A stretch of DNA of 64,000 nucleotides from Tetrahymena elliotti 4EA (taxonomy: Eukaryota > Ciliophora > Oligohymenophorea > Hymenostomatida > Tetrahymenidae), in the NCBI GenBank assembly GCA_000231825.2, contig JH720341.1, positions 112,503-176,502 of the forward strand, in the 5' to 3' direction. How positions within the stretch are numbered: position 1 is the stretch's first letter; each line of letters starts with the position of its first letter. Below are positions 51,452-64,000 of the stretch, one piece after another. A model generated the notes under the pieces. It had not been told where the DNA came from. It saw only the letters and a list, made by a program, of their open reading frames with translations, and did no database searches. The translations under genes and the position numbers were made by a program.

Positions 51452-52229
51452 TTTTAGTTATCTATGTAATATATATGATTAATTGTATTTTTATTTATCT
51501 TTCTTTTTTTTGATCTTTTATTTTTAATTCTTCTCCCCAAAAAGTCACACCTTCTTAAAAAATATATTTATCAATTTTACCCCAAAGCATTCTTTTTTAA
51601 CTTTTCCTTTTTTTACTTCTTCTTCTTTATTTAATTTCATTTGCAATCATTTCAATATTATTTGATTCCTGTTTTCCTTCTTGCTGATGCTCTCTGTGAA
51701 TAAGCTCTTCCATCTTTGTTTGCTTACCTAATATAGTCTTCATTTTTATCTCCAAATTTAATTAAAAATCAATTAAATATTTTAAGTATTTAATTTTACA
51801 GCTATCAGTTGAACACTAATTAATAAAATTATTTGTAAAAAATAATTTGTGTTGGTCTTTGAATTAAATAATTTTTTTAGTATAATCATTTGATTCATTT
51901 AACATGAATAATAAAAATAAATATTTTAATTTTAGTTTGAATTAAAAGTTAAAATATTCATATTATTAAAACAGATATGATAGAATATAAATAGAAAAAA
52001 TAAATGTAATTAAAGTTATTTGAATAGTTAAATCTTCATGACTGTGTGTTAGCGTGATAAATTTTAATTAATTTTTATCAAAATTAATTTACTAATTTAG
52101 TATTCGGAATCATCTATCTATCATCAATCATTAAATCAATCAAAAATCAGAATTAAAATCCATTAAATAACAATAAAATAAAAATTGTCTAAAAGAGACA
52201 AATTGAAGGGATATTTAACTAGATTTTAT
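51452..52229. other. Divergent promoter region
   Basis: About 780 bases between the divergent starts of uS15 and the peptidase S11 gene. AT-rich with a T/C-rich stretch at about 51485-51720 next to uS15, which would be an A/G-rich leader on the uS15 strand. No gene seen. Confidence 0.5.
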
Positions 52230-54185
52230 ATGTCATCAGACCATTTTATTTCAAATAGTGCTCCTAAAATAAGGTCTTATTAGCAAATCTAGATTAATAC
52301 GATAAAAAATAACTATACACCCAGTAAATTTTAATTTCTTAAAATGATTTAAAAAAAGGTTTTTCAACTTATTTTTTAACATTGTTTTTAAACCAGAAAA
52401 GCAGAATTTTTTACGTAGTAGAGGTAAAGGAAATTTATCACCTTTAAGAGCATTTTCTGTTAATTAAGGAGAATAAAATAGTTAGCAAAAAGAAATAGCA
52501 CCTGAGTAGAACTATTTCATTAAATCTAAAGATATAGATAATAGCTTTGAAATTAAAGGTTAATAAGAAAGAGATTAGTCTGTATCTAGCACTAATGAAA
52601 ACACTTCTTCAATTCAAGCAAATAAAACTCGGTCATTACTTTACATAAAGCCATCAAATACATAAAGATTGCAGTAGAATCTTAAAAAATTCAATTTCAA
52701 ATAAGAATAAAAAATAACATCATTTCCTTCCTTTAATGCTTTTCCACGATTAGAACAATAATCAAGTAGTTAGAAGATAAAAAGCAGCATAAATTTAGAA
52801 AGTACTTCTAATCGAAAATGTGAAAATGCAACAAGTTATTTCATGAATTTCCCATCATAAAAATCAGTTTAGAGGGATTAAAGTCCTCTTTAAAGCTGTA
52901 AAGAAAAAGCCAAAAGTTATACTTTTTTGCAAGATGAAAAGAATCAAATGCTTATGACCTAAATATTATTTAGAAAACCTAAATTACCAAATAAATACTA
53001 CAAAATAAAGCCACCTAAAACACCTCAAATTAATTAATTTGATTTATCACTAGATAAAAGAAATAAAACATCTTTAGGATTTCAGTTTAAATCAAAAAAA
53101 AATTTAGAGACTCAATCTTAAATTAAAATCTTAGATGAAAACCAAAAAAATGATTGTAACTTACTTTTTTTACTAAGTTTTTTTTAATTTTTTTTAAATT
53201 TAAGAAAACGAAAGTCTTTCTCCCTCAAGAGACAATTTTAAACTTATACCTGATACAGTAAGTGCAGAATCTTGGGTAGTATTAAATGCAAATAATGGCT
53301 AATTACTTTTTGGAAATAATCATTATAACATTCGGCAGATGGCATCTCTTACTAAAATAATGACTCTATATGTCTCTTTAAAAGTTATTTAAGCCTTAGA
53401 TATTTCTCTTTATAGAACTTATGTTGAAGTTTCAAAAAAAGCAGCTTCAATGAATGGTACTTCTGCAAGATTAATGTAAAAAAATAATATTTTTATAAAA
53501 ATTATTTGTTCATTTTTAATCTTATTTGTAAAGAGAAGGTGATAGATTGAGTCTATGGGACTTGATGCATGGAATGATGTTACCAAGTGGTAACGATGCA
53601 GCAACAGCTTTAGCTGAAAATTTAGGAGTCTTTTTGTATTATCAATCAGAAGAATATAAATTATAGTTTTTATAAAATCCTGACCAATTTAAAAATGCTA
53701 AATTTAGAGTTAAAAACTCTTAGGGCTATTTTATAAATGAAATGAATAAGTATGCTCATAATTTGTAATTGAATAATACTCATTTTGCTAATCCTACTGG
53801 TTTGGTAAATAATTTTAATAGAAGTACTGCAGCAGATTTAGCAAAGCTGTCATATCATCTGATTAAAGAAGAGTAAGTTAAAAAGATAGTAGAGTGTAAA
53901 TATCATTTTGCTCAAATATATATGAATAATAATAAAAAAAGAAGTGTTATTTTTGAAAACACAAATAAATTACTATCACATGGGTATTCTGGACTAAAAA
54001 CTGGTATCACAACAGCTGCAGGTCCTTGCTTATCTGCTTGGTATAAAGATGATCATATAAATTTAATTATTATTTTACTTAATTCTTCTTCTATGGAACA
54101 AAGATGGCATGATACTTAGAATCTTGTTTCATGGGTAATAAATTAATAGCAAAGTTCTAATATTTGTTCTTCCTAAATTCCTTGA
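52230..54185 (+). CDS. D-Ala-D-Ala carboxypeptidase homologue (peptidase S11)
   Basis: Start ATG 52230 (MSSDHFISN), stop TGA 54183-54185, three introns, about 590 residues. The C-terminal half is a low-molecular-weight penicillin-binding-protein-type serine peptidase: SWVVLNANNGQLLFG, catalytic S-x-x-K in RQMASLTKIMTLYV, S-x-N in LMHGMMLPSGNDAATALAEN, NNTHFANPTGL and the K-T-G triad in GYSGLKTGITTAAGPCLSA. All catalytic motifs are intact. In bacteria this family trims peptidoglycan; ciliates make none, so the substrate here is unknown: perhaps peptidoglycan of ingested bacteria or another peptide. The first about 280 residues are Gln/Ser/Asn/Lys-rich and look disordered, with no signal peptide or membrane helix, so export is not evident. 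TAA/TAG Gln codons and introns show it is a true ciliate gene. A bacterial origin by old transfer is likely. Confidence 0.88.
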
Positions 54186-55029
54186 TGTAGTTTTATTCTT
54201 AGCAAAAGATTAAATTGATTATTTTTGGATTTGAAGGAATAAAAATCTCTAAATAACTAATGTAAATTATAATATTACTAAGACTTGTATAAAATAATAA
54301 ATTATATAAAAATGAATAAAATTCATAATTAAATTTTTGTTTTATTTACTAAAAAATAACAATTTTGATTTGAAAGAATTAAAAAAATATTATTTTTTTA
54401 TTTCTAAATATTTACACAGAACAGAACCTTTAAAAAATTATTGAAATTTATATTATTTTTGTTAAAATTAATTCAGAAAATATTTTAAAAAAGTAAAAGT
54501 AAATAAATAAATAATATCTTAGAATTAAATCAAATCCATCAAGATGTTAACAATTCAAAGTAAATCAAAATAGTTTTTAATTTGTAAATTAGTTGGGGTT
54601 TTTATTTTGATTTATTTTTAATACACTTAATAAATTTTCATTATTTACTATTTGTATCAAAATTATAAATTAAAAGATTAGAAAAAATAAAAAGTTAATG
54701 ATAACAAATAAAGCAGAGTAGAAAAAAAATTTTAAACATAACTAAAATAGTTTCCATTAATTAAAAATTTTAAAATGTTTCAAAGTATAACATATTAAGA
54801 AACAATTTAAAAAAACAACACAAGGAACAAATAATATAATTAAAATTTTTGAATTAATTACATTCATCAAATACAAAGTAGTTTTTAATCTAAAAAATAG
54901 ATAGAGGTTTATTATGTTAATTTATTTCTAAATTGTTTAATAAAATTGTATTATTTATTGGCATAAATTTGGAAGAAAATTTTTAATTAAGAGAGAAATG
55001 AGCAGCCAACATAAATAATTAAAATAGCT
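54186..55029. other. Convergent intergenic region
   Basis: About 840 bases of AT-rich sequence between convergent genes. I see nothing beyond the two 3' flanks. Confidence 0.55.
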
Positions 55030-56541
55030 TCAATCAATATATTCTATTCTGTATTCTTCTTTTTTTTATTTCTTTTTAGGGATATCAACAAAGCCACATC
55101 TTTTTAACCATTTACTTCCCTTGTTAAGTAGATCATATATTTCATTTTCATAATGCTTTTTTATAAATTCGATATTTTAGACTTTGTTTTTTAAGCGATA
55201 ATAATCATTTTCTTTGTTATGCAATATTTATTGATATTTAGTGTCAAATCTTGCCTACTATAGTTCCTCCTTGAAGGAATCTTCCAGTAATACAAACTCA
55301 TATATGCATAAAATGTTATGAGTATTAAAATTGAGATTATTTTCTTAGTCATATTTATGGTTTACATATATTCTCTTTGTTTTTAAAATAACTGGTATTT
55401 TAAAATAATCTAAAGTATGAAGATGAGTTTAGATATCAGGTAAATATTCTATTTCTTTTTGTTCTTGGTAAAATAATAAGTATTAATCTGCAATAGCAAA
55501 ACATTTTGTTAATCTAAATTATTAGCATAAAGCATCAATTGTACCCTGTTAGGTTAAGTATTCTTTAAAAGCATAAGAATTACCAGAAAGTATTTCCTAA
55601 AGCATTGGGCTATATCCTGAACAATTACTATCCAATTGAAGCTTTTCATAATTAACTTTATAATAATTAAAATATATCAGCTTCTTTGGATCAAGTTCTG
55701 TTATTGTTTTAGTGAAAAGTAAATCACCCGTAGTAGTTCTTTCAAAAATATGGCTTTTAAAAAATTATTTTTCTGTATCTTGCTTTATAGTTTATCTATA
55801 AATTTATAAATTTTTCCAAAAGCTTTAAATATTTTATGAAAATTAATAAAGGGTTTTATCATTTAAAGACTACAGCATTGATATAATATGATCTACATTA
55901 TCCATATAATTTTCAACAAGTTCTAGTTAAACTACTATGTACTAATTATCAATTCTATGAATTATATTTTAAATATGCTTCATGGTCTTGTAGATGCAAA
56001 TTTTTTATTATTCTTTTAAGTATTCTTCTTATTGATTGTAGAGCATGCTTCTCATATAATTTAGATCAATTACCAAATCTGCAAACATATAAAATTTAGA
56101 TTTTGATGAAAAATAATTTCTACTTATTTAACTTAATGACAAATCAAATTGATTTACTTTGAGGTCAATATTTAAATCTTTTTTTATCAAAAAATCACAA
56201 ATAGATTATTTTTCTTCTTATTTCATTTAGCATTATAATTATAAAATTTCACTACTAGAAGTATTTTAACTGTTTCTATCAAAATACTCATTTGAAGCTT
56301 CTTTGGATATTTTTATCTATCTTGTTTACTGTTAACTTTGGTCCAAACCATCATTTTCAGTTTCTATGTACTCTTGCTTCACTTGAAATGTTTTCAAATT
56401 CTATAAATAATATTTTTTATTTTGTTCAAATTGGCTGATAGGCTCTTCCTCTTCAATCTTTGGTTTTATTTCTTAAAATTTTTAATCATTGCTGAAGTTA
56501 TTTTTGTTTGAATTAACTTTTTTATGATTAATATTAGACAT
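55030..56541 (-). CDS. Unrecognised intronless gene
   Basis: 503 residues from ATG 56539-56541 (MSNINHKKVNSNKN) to TGA 55030-55032, one exon. The first about 110 residues are Asn/Gln/Glu-rich and look disordered. The rest has a folded-protein composition with alternating helices: FADLVIDLNYMRSMLY, IYKTMKHIQNIIHRIDNQY, VENYMDNVDHIISMLQSL, KTITELDPKKLIYFNYYKVN, SGYSPMLQEILSGNSYAF, FRLTKCFAIADQYLLF, and a basic end with WLKRCGFVDIPKKKQKK. No membrane helix, signal peptide or known motif. The same frame stays open and Lys/Gln-rich (QQKAKKEKKALNQQEQ) for about 32 codons before the ATG, back into the spacer, so the real start may be in an upstream exon. It lies 335 bases downstream of paralogue D on the same strand. 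No function suggested. Confidence 0.65.
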
Positions 56542-56875
56542 ATTTATTTGATCAATATTAATTTAATCAATTTTTTACTCTTGTTAATTTAAAGCCTTTT
56601 TTTCTTTTTTCGCTTTTTATTAACTATAATTATCATTATTTCTCAAAAATAAGCTTAGTAAATCTGATTAAAAAATTTATCCAATCAATCGCAAGTAACA
56701 AATAATGGAGAAAAAAAATCAATACTTGAATTTTTTAAATAGTAATTAAACAAAAAAAATTGAAATAAGGAGTCATAGAAATTTTATAAATAGTACAACA
56801 CTTTTTTGGCCACACACAAAAAATGAATAAATTGGTTGGATAATTATTTTTTTTCCTTTAAGTATTAACAAAAAA
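56542..56875. other. Spacer between the unrecognised gene and paralogue D
   Basis: 334 bases. The part next to the unrecognised gene (to about 56640) is open in that gene's frame and may be an upstream coding exon. The rest is AT-rich 3' flank of paralogue D. Confidence 0.4.
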
Positions 56876-59800
56876 TCAAAAATATTTCATATTATTTTTA
56901 AAATGTTAACAAATATATTAATTTTATAATAGGTTATTGAGGTCTATTATTCTTAGAAGTTTTTTAGTACAATTAAGTTGATTGTCTAAAAATCTTCCAT
57001 ACTGTATCCAAAAAACTAAAAAAATTAGAGATAGTAAAATCAGCTCATAAATTAAAAGGATAGTTTGGAAACTAATAAAATCTTCATAATTTTTTTTACT
57101 CAAATCATTCAAAAATAAACCAACTGAATCTATTGTTTCTGTAAGGAACTCTTCAAAATCATTAAATAATCTAAGATCGTAATCTTAATTGAACTAGTTT
57201 AAAGCTATATATATTTTATCCTAATTATTCTGTGAAAGTAGGTTAAATAATTCTGGAATAATTTGAATCAAACTTTTAAAAGAAGTGTTTAACCCTTAAG
57301 AGAGCATCCCTTTATTCATATCATAACATGCTTCCAATTTATCCTAAATATAACTGGTTTGATATTTTTAAAACTATTTAACAGTATTACAAATATCTCC
57401 TTCCATTATTTTAAAAAAGAACTCATCATATAATTTGGAATTATAGCTAAAATAATAAAGTTTTCATAAAAATATAGAAGAAAACAAAAAAAATTTTACC
57501 TCTTAATTTTAAATTAATTCTGTATAAGATAGTTAAAGTTATCTTGTATTGTTTAGCTTCTCTTTAGTATATCTTATAAATAATCTTGATACTAACTAAG
57601 CTTCATTGGCTTCAAATTAGGTCTAATCATTAGTATTAAACTAAGATAGTTTATAGATAAACTCTCCAGTATAAATGCTTAAACTTCATAAATCAATTCT
57701 ATTAATTAATGAAAGGTTTGTTCAGTTAAAAAATTATCAAAAATAAATAATTTATTTTTAATTTTTAATAAATAATTTGTACTAGACAACAGTTAATTCT
57801 TTTAATCAGTTTGAAAACGAAATTTGTTCATGTTAGATATTTTAATTCTGTTTGCGATTAACAAAGATAAAAATTTGTTAGAATAATGACAAATAAATGT
57901 TGGAAGATTTTGATCATTTTTTTAAAATTGAAGGATTAAGAAAAACAGAAACTTTGAAATTGTGATGAACACAATACTTAAAATTGAAAAAAATTGTAAT
58001 TAAAATTCAATTTAAATATTAGGGGAGAATTATATTTCAAGATTGAGATAACAAAATAATTTTTTCAAATTACATCCTGTGTAGGAAATATTTTCTACTG
58101 AATTGAGGTAGTCTGAGGTGTTCTTTCTATTTAAAATTGGACTTACTAAGATTAATAAGTAGAGAGCAAACATCAGTAATATGAGGCCAAGGTTTATTTT
58201 TTTTAATTTAGTTATTCTTCCAATTACTTATTTTTTAATTTCTTTATGCTAGTTTTAATTTTAAATTGGTTCTTTAGTTGATTATAGAATTTTATTTCTG
58301 TGATGAGATTGAACATGGTTAATTTATAAAATCATCGAATCTAGCTATTCTACAGAGAACGTTGCAAATAGTTTAAGAATTATTTATCTTTGATTTTGAA
58401 TATATGAGTATAGAGGTTGGATAGTGGTAATACATAAAAATGAAATAAAAATTATTATGGACATGTTTATTGCTTGTTATTAATCGATGTCATTATCTTT
58501 TTTTACCTATTGCTCAAGCATTTAGTCTTGAATTTTTGTTAAAATTGTTACAAGAGTTTGTATGTTTCGAGATGAGTAATATTCAGGCCTACCATTTCCT
58601 AGTCCAGTTATATAACGATAAACTGTTGAAGAAATTAATATATCACTATAAACTACAGTAACATTTAGGACAGTGTGAGGAAAAGTATCTGGAACAGGAT
58701 TTGCACCAACCAAATGATCAGGATCATAATATTTTCCCAACCAAAATATTATTTTATTTTATATCATTAAATTAAAAACATTTTGCTTTGAACCTATGTA
58801 TTCTACACTTGCTATATACTTCATAAAGCTTTACAACACATTGGTATTTAGTTTAAGTTTTAAATTTTTAATGTAATCATTTTTTTCATTTTCATGCTCA
58901 AAAGAAGTCGTTTTAATTTCTTTGAATGAGAGGAGTAAAGCTAAGTTTTGAGTTTTAAAAGCTTAGGATAAGTTTGATGAATATTTCATAGGCCATACCA
59001 AATAGCTGCTACTATCATAAGAATTTTAAGCCACATTTATAACTTCAATGAATAAAAATATTGTTAAACCAATCATTATAAAGTAGCTCAGAAGACCAAT
59101 AATTTTTGTTATATAAATAACATTAGATGTTTAATTATTGTTAAGATAGCTTTTTAGTCTTCCTCTAGAATGAGCAAGTGAAGATTCCTTTGATTTTTAT
59201 GATTCAATTTCAATCTGCTCTTCCAATTTTTTTTTTAACTTTTTCTGATTTTCTTCTTCATCAAATCCATTTGATTATTTTGTTTCATCTTCTTCTTATA
59301 TACTCGATCCTTTAGATTTTTTACTATGCTTGTAATCTTCTTATTATTTCTAAAGAAGTACTTTTTTATTACTCTTAAAACTAAATAATTTATCATGACT
59401 CATTGGGCTTAGTTGAATTATACTTTCTTGTGATTTTACTCTCTAAGAAAATTGTTAGGAGCATTTTTAACTTTAATTTGGCTTTTTATCGAAGCTTCCG
59501 AAATTGAAAGTATTCTTATTGGTCATTTAAATTTATTAAAAATTTTCATTTGAAGTTTTGTTTTACATGGAATTCACATTTATAGAGGTTTTTTTACTTA
59601 ACCTTCTATTGGTTTATGATTCTACTTAGAGTTATTATTAAGACTTATTCTGATGAAATATGCTCAGATTATCTATTGAGTATACTTAGCCTTTAGTAAA
59701 TATATCTTCATTTATATAATTCATATTAATTGTTTTTAAATCACATGTGCTTTTTACATAAATATCATCCTTTCTTTCTTAGTTTTATTTTGTTTATGAT

Positions 59801-62800
59801 AAAAAAGAATCACTTAATGTTGCCTATTTCAAATTTTAATTATTCTGAGTTTGCTCTTAACTTTCTTTATTTAGTGGATATAAATCATTTTATTGTTTTG
59901 AATTATTTTCACTGCTTTATAAATTATTTTCATAAGATCTTTACAAATTTACTAAAAAAGAAAAATCTATTTCTTTTTCAAAAATTTCTTCTATATTCTA
60001 TTTGTTAATGTTTTCTAGAAGCAAAATTAAAAGTTCTAAAAATTCTGAAGTGTAGACTTTTAAAAACATATTTAAGTTATTGACAATATATTCTATGATC
60101 TATTTATTTTTGAATTAAGGATTAAGGATAGCAGCCTTAGATATTTCTATGTATTCTAAATTTGAAAGGATTTGATATTTGGGGTTAAATAGTTTAATCT
60201 CTATACATACAAATGTAAATGAATCCAAAATTTCATCTGATAATTGATTCAAAGATAATTTTTTGTTTGCAAGCTGCTTTAAGCTTAGTATCAAATTTTA
60301 CTAATTTATCATAAAGGTTATGTGCTGAAATTTCTAATCAAAATTTTAATCTTACTATTAAAATTTTGAAAAATCGTGTTTTTCTTTTAACATAGTTAAT
60401 TCAATTTCTAATTAACTATTTAACATTTTAAAGTAGTAATTTACATTATTTAAACTTTGCTTAACAGGATCAGTGAGACCACAGTATTCATTCAAAAATG
60501 GAAAAAATTATTAGAGATTGAAATATGAAGACTCCTTAAGTGCAAGTGGATGGATATTGTGTAAAAACTCATAAAAATGTTTGGTTATACCTTAAATAGA
60601 AATATTATGAGTAAAATAAAGAATGTAATCCAATTGATTTTTTTCATTTAAGTCTTTAATAAGAGCAGTAAACCCAAAATTATTTATTAGACCTTTTTAC
60701 TAATCACTTTTTTCTAAAAATTAATTTAATTAAAGTGAAATCTTAATAGGGGAAACAATTAAATTTGATTTTAAATTATTATATAAGGCGAAAATTATAT
60801 TTTGCTACATCAAATTTTACTAGTAGTATTATTTTTACAGATAATCTAATGTGTTTATTGGCTACTTGATGTAATTGAAGTATGATGAAATACAATTGTT
60901 ATGTACTGCAGCTATTGAGCTAGGCATCAGAGAAGAAATGGGTTTATCCTTTGCATTTTTTTAACTTATCCCAAAAATTTTTTATATTTATATAGATGAT
61001 TTTTTGATCACAACATTGCTATTATCATCAATTGTGCAAAAGAAAACACATTCTCCTTTATGAGATGATAAATTTATCTATTCTTTGGAAAATTAATAAC
61101 CAGATTTTTTATGTAGATCTGTGCTTACTTCGTCTTAACAAAATGCTACAGTGCTCAAATAAAACAATTTTAAATCATAAATGAGAGGATTATAATAGTT
61201 AAAATCAGAGATAAATTTTAAATTAACTTTAACCTTTTTGACTAACTAATCTAGTTAATTAACTTAATTTAAAAGTAAATTAACTTAGATTTCTTTGCTC
61301 TTCATTAAACTAAGAATTTCTAATTTCAGATTTGAAGCAATTTATATTTAATTGTATGTCTCTTGTACTCTTTCTTCAAAAGTTAATATTTTTAAATACC
61401 CATCATAAAAAACATTTTAATTTTCTAATACGTTTGCATTCTAGAATAAACTTCCATACATAACTCTTTCTTTCTCCTCATATGTTATCGACTCTTCTAA
61501 TTCTTTTCTAAACTTTATAAAATTTTAATGGATAGAATTAGCTATTTATTTATCTTTTATTCCTATGTCTTTTTATTATATATAACGATAATAAGTTATC
61601 CAATATATTTAATAATTTTTAAAGAATTCAACTAAGGCAAGCAAATACAGATGTTTTTGATTTTTTTAAGTTGACTAATTATAAAGCCTTTGATATTCCA
61701 CACAAAGAGTATCTTTTAATTTGTTTTTTTACATATTTATCTCATACAAAGGAGAGCTATTTAATTTTTCTTATTAAATTTAGATATTTTAAGAAGTATT
61801 TTCAAAAGATAAGTATGCTTATCCTGTGTTATTAATGCTTAATAGATAAATCAGTTAGCATCCTATTTCACTTAAAATTTACTTTTCTTTAAAAACATCT
61901 AATCTAATAATCTGGTTAAGCTAATTTAGATTTTATATGTCTGTATTTTCTCCATAAAGAGACCACAAATTTTATGTGTGTTTTTCTTTTTACATCTGAA
62001 TTATAAGTTATCCAATCTTAAAAGAAATTGGTGCTATCACAATCATCCAAAATTTAAAGGATATATTATTTTATGAATTAGAACTAGTAATAATTAAAAC
62101 TAAAAAACTCACCAAAATAAAATAAACCACCAAAAAGTTATTAACCTTTTCAGTCTAATAATTATTGTACCTTAAATAAATATTATTAATGCTCGATTTC
62201 ATTAAAAAGTAAATAGGTATAGTAAAAAGAAATTCGTTTCCTCCTATTTAAATGATCGATATAACAAGAACATCAGCAGCTATTAAAATATTAGAAGCTT
62301 TTGAATAAGGTTTCGAGAGAAAATCTTTTGATTGTAATGTGAACTCATAATCTGAGTCATTAATTAAGAATTCTATTTGATAGAAAATATTTTAAAATAA
62401 ACTTAGATAGATTTTATGATTACCAAGTATTAAGGATATTAATATGTTTATGGCATTCAGTAATGAAATCTAATTAACACTGGCATATAAGATAGGTAAA
62501 AATATTATTTATCTATAAACCATTGAAAATAGTGAAAAATAATCTTTAACTAAATAAACATAATTAAAACTCCACTTTTGTGTATTTCTAAAAGATTTTA
62601 AAAAAATGTATTTCTATGAAGAATCATATAATTTTTTCTACTTTTTTACTGATAATATCAGCAAAAGAAGCAATGAAACTAGTAAAGATATATTAATAGC
62701 TAACAATGAGATATTTACAGGTTCTAAAATAATAATATCCTTGAAAGCATCAACTAATTTTTCTAAATTATTATCTAAATCTGAAACGTTAATATTAGTT

Positions 62801-62994
62801 ATAGAAGCTAAAAAAATAAACAAATTTTCAAAAATTAAGAGTAGAATTCCAATAAATATTCCCCTGTCTCTCCTTCTAACTAGCTTAATAAATTTATTTT
62901 AATAGAATTCCTAAATGAGCTACTTTGTAGACAAATATTTTTTTATGAATTTATCAATATTTATTTATTTACCTATTATTTCTTTTTCTTACAT
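56876..62994 (-). CDS. TmcB-like multi-TM PAS protein, paralogue D (diverged)
   Basis: Start ATG 62992-62994 (MQEKEIIGKQINIDKF), stop TGA 56876-56878. N-terminal membrane helices (FIGILLLIFENLFIFLAS, LLAINISLLVSFLLLLIL) are followed by more, then a cytosolic region. A PAS-like segment at about 60860-61070 reads CVFFCTIDDNSN, KIFGISQKNAKDK, ISSLMPSSIAAVHNNC and aligns with CIITVSGNLNS and ISKIMPRVYGNLHDSF of paralogue C. After a charged linker come a TM (NVIYITKIIGLLSYFIMIGL), an extracytosolic loop with YYDPDHLVGANPVPD, a TM with ILKLFATFSVEQLDSMIL (equivalent to LSLFGYIPNAEIKEL in C), a TM (LILLMFALYLLILVS), a second loop and the final TM plus KKLLRIIDLNNLL tail. It has the same plan as A-C but lacks the SKW, LWDS and LPFA motifs, so D and E form another subfamily. 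Confidence 0.65.
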
Positions 62995-63442
62995 TTTTCC
63001 TAAAAATTTTTTAAATTAATTAAATATAAAGTAATCAATAAACTTAAATTTTTTTAGATATTTGTCAAATAAAAGATTTCTTAAGCATAATTCAAAACAA
63101 TTTCTTATTAAATTTAAGTAAGAATTTTTTCATTTTTATTGAATAAAAAAATTTGGAATAAATTTATAATTCAACATTTTTATATTTAATTGTTTCATGA
63201 TTTACTATTATTTATTAATAATATTATTGTTTTTTATTATTGTAATTATATAAAGTTATTTTTAGATTTATGTATTGAATTGAAAAATATATCCAACTTA
63301 AAGAGTTAGTATTGATGAAATCGATTTTACAGCTATTAAATTAGTAAATAATTCAAATAAAATGTTATTTTTGAATTTTAATAAATTTATGTAAACAACT
63401 CATCTAATAATAAAAAATAACATATTATATAAAATAGACTCA
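62995..63442. other. Spacer between paralogues D and E
   Basis: About 450 bases of AT-rich sequence between two genes in the same direction. I see no gene. Confidence 0.5.
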
Positions 63443-64000
63443 TCAAATTATAGAATTTTTCTTGATGTAAGTTAGTACATAGGTGTTTTAGAGTAAACTA
63501 TTTATATCAATTATCTTTAAATAGGTTTTTGATTTATGTAGAGATGTGTTTAAATTATTACTAAATGATATCCATCCAAAAGTGAAAACTAATAACATTA
63601 TGATTGTCTATATTATTATAAGCACAACCTAAAATATCATTATGTAATTGTAATGCGCACTATTTACACTTAGGATAAACGCGTTTAAACTCACAATAGT
63701 CTGATCTAAAAACTCAACGAATTTTATAAATTCAGGTAAGTTAAATGTAGATAAATAGGCCTTTATTTAAGATAGCGATTAGCTTGTGTCTTATATCTGA
63801 TACATGTTGTATAGTAAAGGAAACATAGTTAAAACTTATTTAAAAGAGATTGAAACACCTTAAAGTAATATTCCCGAATTAGTAGATTAACAAATCGAAG
63901 TATCGATAATTGTTGAGTTTTAATTATATTAAGGATATTTTTAGAAAATATCACATAAATTGCTTTAGAAAGAAGAGAAAAAAAAAGAATCGTAAAGGCT
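63443..64000 (-). CDS. TmcB-like protein, paralogue E (3' part only)
   Basis: C-terminal end of a fifth family member, running off the right edge of the window. Stop TGA 63443-63445. The readable part, from about 63930 down, contains GILLQGVSISFKQVL and MFPLLYNMYQIQ, closely matching GMLSQGLNTSFKSLI and IIPELFNLL of paralogue D, then VEFLDQTIVSLNAF, the final membrane helix IMIFQVVLIIIQTIIMLLVF and the tail KTYLKIIDINSLLQN, matching LLRIIDLNNLLQN of D. An intron probably lies near 63960. D and E are thus a second tandem pair. Confidence 0.65.

Overview
The window reads as macronuclear-type DNA of an oligohymenophorean ciliate, most likely Tetrahymena or a close relative. Three things show this. 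The DNA is extremely AT-rich. Every convincing gene reads through in-frame TAA and TAG as glutamine and ends at TGA, for example two Gln-TAA codons in a row in ribosomal protein eL8. Most genes are cut by short, very AT-rich GT-AG introns. A standard-code ORF search therefore breaks almost every gene into pieces. All genes below were read with TGA as the only stop, joining exons by hand, so starts and ends are firmer than internal splice sites. I saw no bacterial features, CRISPR arrays, transposons, telomere repeats or tRNA genes.

Layout. 59-2736 (+) is an FHA-domain coiled-coil protein. 2921-22645 (-) holds three tandem paralogues (A, B, C) of a large multi-membrane-pass PAS family (TmcB-like). 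Two more members lie at 56876-62994 (D) and 63443 to beyond the right edge (E), all on the minus strand. 23963-24784 (+) is a four-pass membrane protein. 25244-26472 (-) is a protein with a Gln/Tyr/Gly prion-like head and a conserved C-terminal block. 27851-30462 (+) is an ABCG half-transporter and 30940-32027 (+) an Aha1-type Hsp90 co-chaperone. 32641-36052 (-) is a protein mixing RRM-like segments with three Cys/His modules. 36976-43726 (-) is one very large UBR-family (N-recognin) E3 ubiquitin ligase. 46104-48518 and 49729-51451 (-) are ribosomal proteins eL8 and uS15, each with a giant intron. 52230-54185 (+) is a bacterial-type D-Ala-D-Ala carboxypeptidase homologue (peptidase S11). 55030-56541 (-) is an unrecognised intronless gene.

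The genes do not form an operon-like pathway, as expected for a ciliate. Themes are membrane sensing (the PAS family, FHA), protein quality control (Aha1, UBR ligase) and translation (eL8, uS15). The observations most worth checking are a single in-frame TGA in the otherwise intact UBR ligase, the alternating RRM-like and Cys/His architecture, the penicillin-binding-protein-like enzyme with a long disordered head, the PAS-family array, and local GC-rich or G-rich patches in otherwise AT-rich non-coding DNA. I did not find a clearly new multi-gene system.
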